Shown: in pieces, positions 6,176 through 6,447 of the stretch | Layout: every line of letters begins with the position of its first letter | How positions within the stretch are numbered: position 1 is the first letter of the stretch | NCBI GenBank assembly: GCA_937958295.1 | Contig: CALFEY010000289.1 | Location: 1 to 6,447, forward strand | Reading direction: 5' to 3' | From: an uncultured Pseudomonadota bacterium | GTDB lineage: Bacteria; Pseudomonadota; Gammaproteobacteria; Burkholderiales; Casimicrobiaceae | Length of the DNA: 6,447 nucleotides | Position numbers and translations under genes: made by a program | Notes under the pieces: model-generated | What the model saw: only the letters and a program-made list of their open reading frames with translations | What the model was told of the DNA's origin: nothing | Databases searched by the model: none

Positions 6176-6447
6176 ATGATCGAGGCGCACATCGCGAGCC
6201 TCGTCGTGCATGCGTATCCACGCGCGGTGCAGCGCGTGGCGGCGCGCGTGCGGCGCCTGCCGGGCGCGCACGTGCATGTCGTCACCCCCGACGGGCGTCT
6301 CGTGGTCACGCTCGAGGCGGACTGCGCCGAGGCCATCGCCAGCCAGGTCGGCCACATCCAGCTGCTGCCCGACGTGCTCGCGGCAGCCCTCGTCTACCAG
6401 CAGATCGAGCCGGCTGCCGCGCTCGAAGAGGAGATCCACGTTGAAGG
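6176..6447 (+). CDS. napD: NapD, cytoplasmic chaperone for nitrate reductase NapA (partial at window edge)
   Basis: The visible 90 codons run off the end without a stop. The N terminus, MIEAHIASLVVHAYP, has the SLVV stretch near the start seen in NapD proteins, followed by LPGAHVHV, GRLVVTLEA and LPDVLAAALVYQQIE. NapD is a small ferredoxin-fold chaperone that binds the Tat signal peptide of NapA and delays export until the molybdenum cofactor is inserted. E. coli NapD has 87 residues, so this copy is probably almost complete. Neither the ATG at 6176 nor an in-frame GTG at 6161, which overlaps the napE stop, has a Shine-Dalgarno site. I prefer the ATG because it gives the usual N-terminal spacing; translation is probably coupled to napE. 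A TTG at 6441, followed by AAG, could be the overlapping start of napA (M-K...), but too little is visible to call it. Confidence 0.9.
   Translation, partial: MIEAHIASLVVHAYPRAVQRVAARVRRLPGAHVHVVTPDGRLVVTLEADCAEAIASQVGHIQLLPDVLAAALVYQQIEPAAALEEEIHVE

Overview
The window is high-GC DNA (about two thirds G+C or more by eye) with tightly packed genes and long spurious open frames on the opposite strands. A Bug/TctC-type periplasmic binding protein, an RhlE-type helicase, a compact DHH phosphoesterase and a nap nitrate-reductase operon together suggest a betaproteobacterium, most likely Burkholderiales or a near relative. This is an inference from gene content. No rRNA or other phylogenetic marker is present.

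Left part, minus strand (1-4383): four genes point leftward. In transcription order they are a DHH-family phosphoesterase (4383-3418), a small multi-pass membrane protein of unknown function (3337-2840), a Bug/TctC solute-binding protein (2756-1773) and the DEAD-box RNA helicase rhlE (1512-157). The first three are separated by 80 and about 83 bases and could be co-transcribed. A strong hairpin lies between the membrane-protein gene and the binding-protein gene. rhlE sits behind a 260-base gap with a perfect TATAAT box and a predicted leader of about 124 nt, so it is probably its own unit. The 156 bases downstream of rhlE hold several perfect inverted repeats and no convincing gene.

Right part, plus strand (4478-6447): a flavin amine oxidase most like L-amino-acid oxidases (4478-5893) is divergent from the DHH gene. 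It may be read from a promoter that leaves almost no leader. Just after its stop codon is a near-perfect FNR-type site (5907-5920), followed by napE (5989-6168) and napD (6176 to the window edge). This is the start of a napEDABC-type periplasmic nitrate reductase operon. napA is expected just beyond the edge, and its start codon may already be visible at 6441.

The genes do not form one obvious pathway. The nap part is an oxygen-responsive respiratory or redox-balancing module. The amino-acid oxidase, orphan solute-binding protein, DHH enzyme and helicase look like ordinary chromosomal housekeeping or catabolic genes. I found no CRISPR array, tRNA, rRNA, insertion sequence, phage gene, or clear new defence or mobile system. 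The most informative signals are regulatory (FNR box, possible leaderless promoter, structured intergenic repeats) and the uncharacterised membrane protein.
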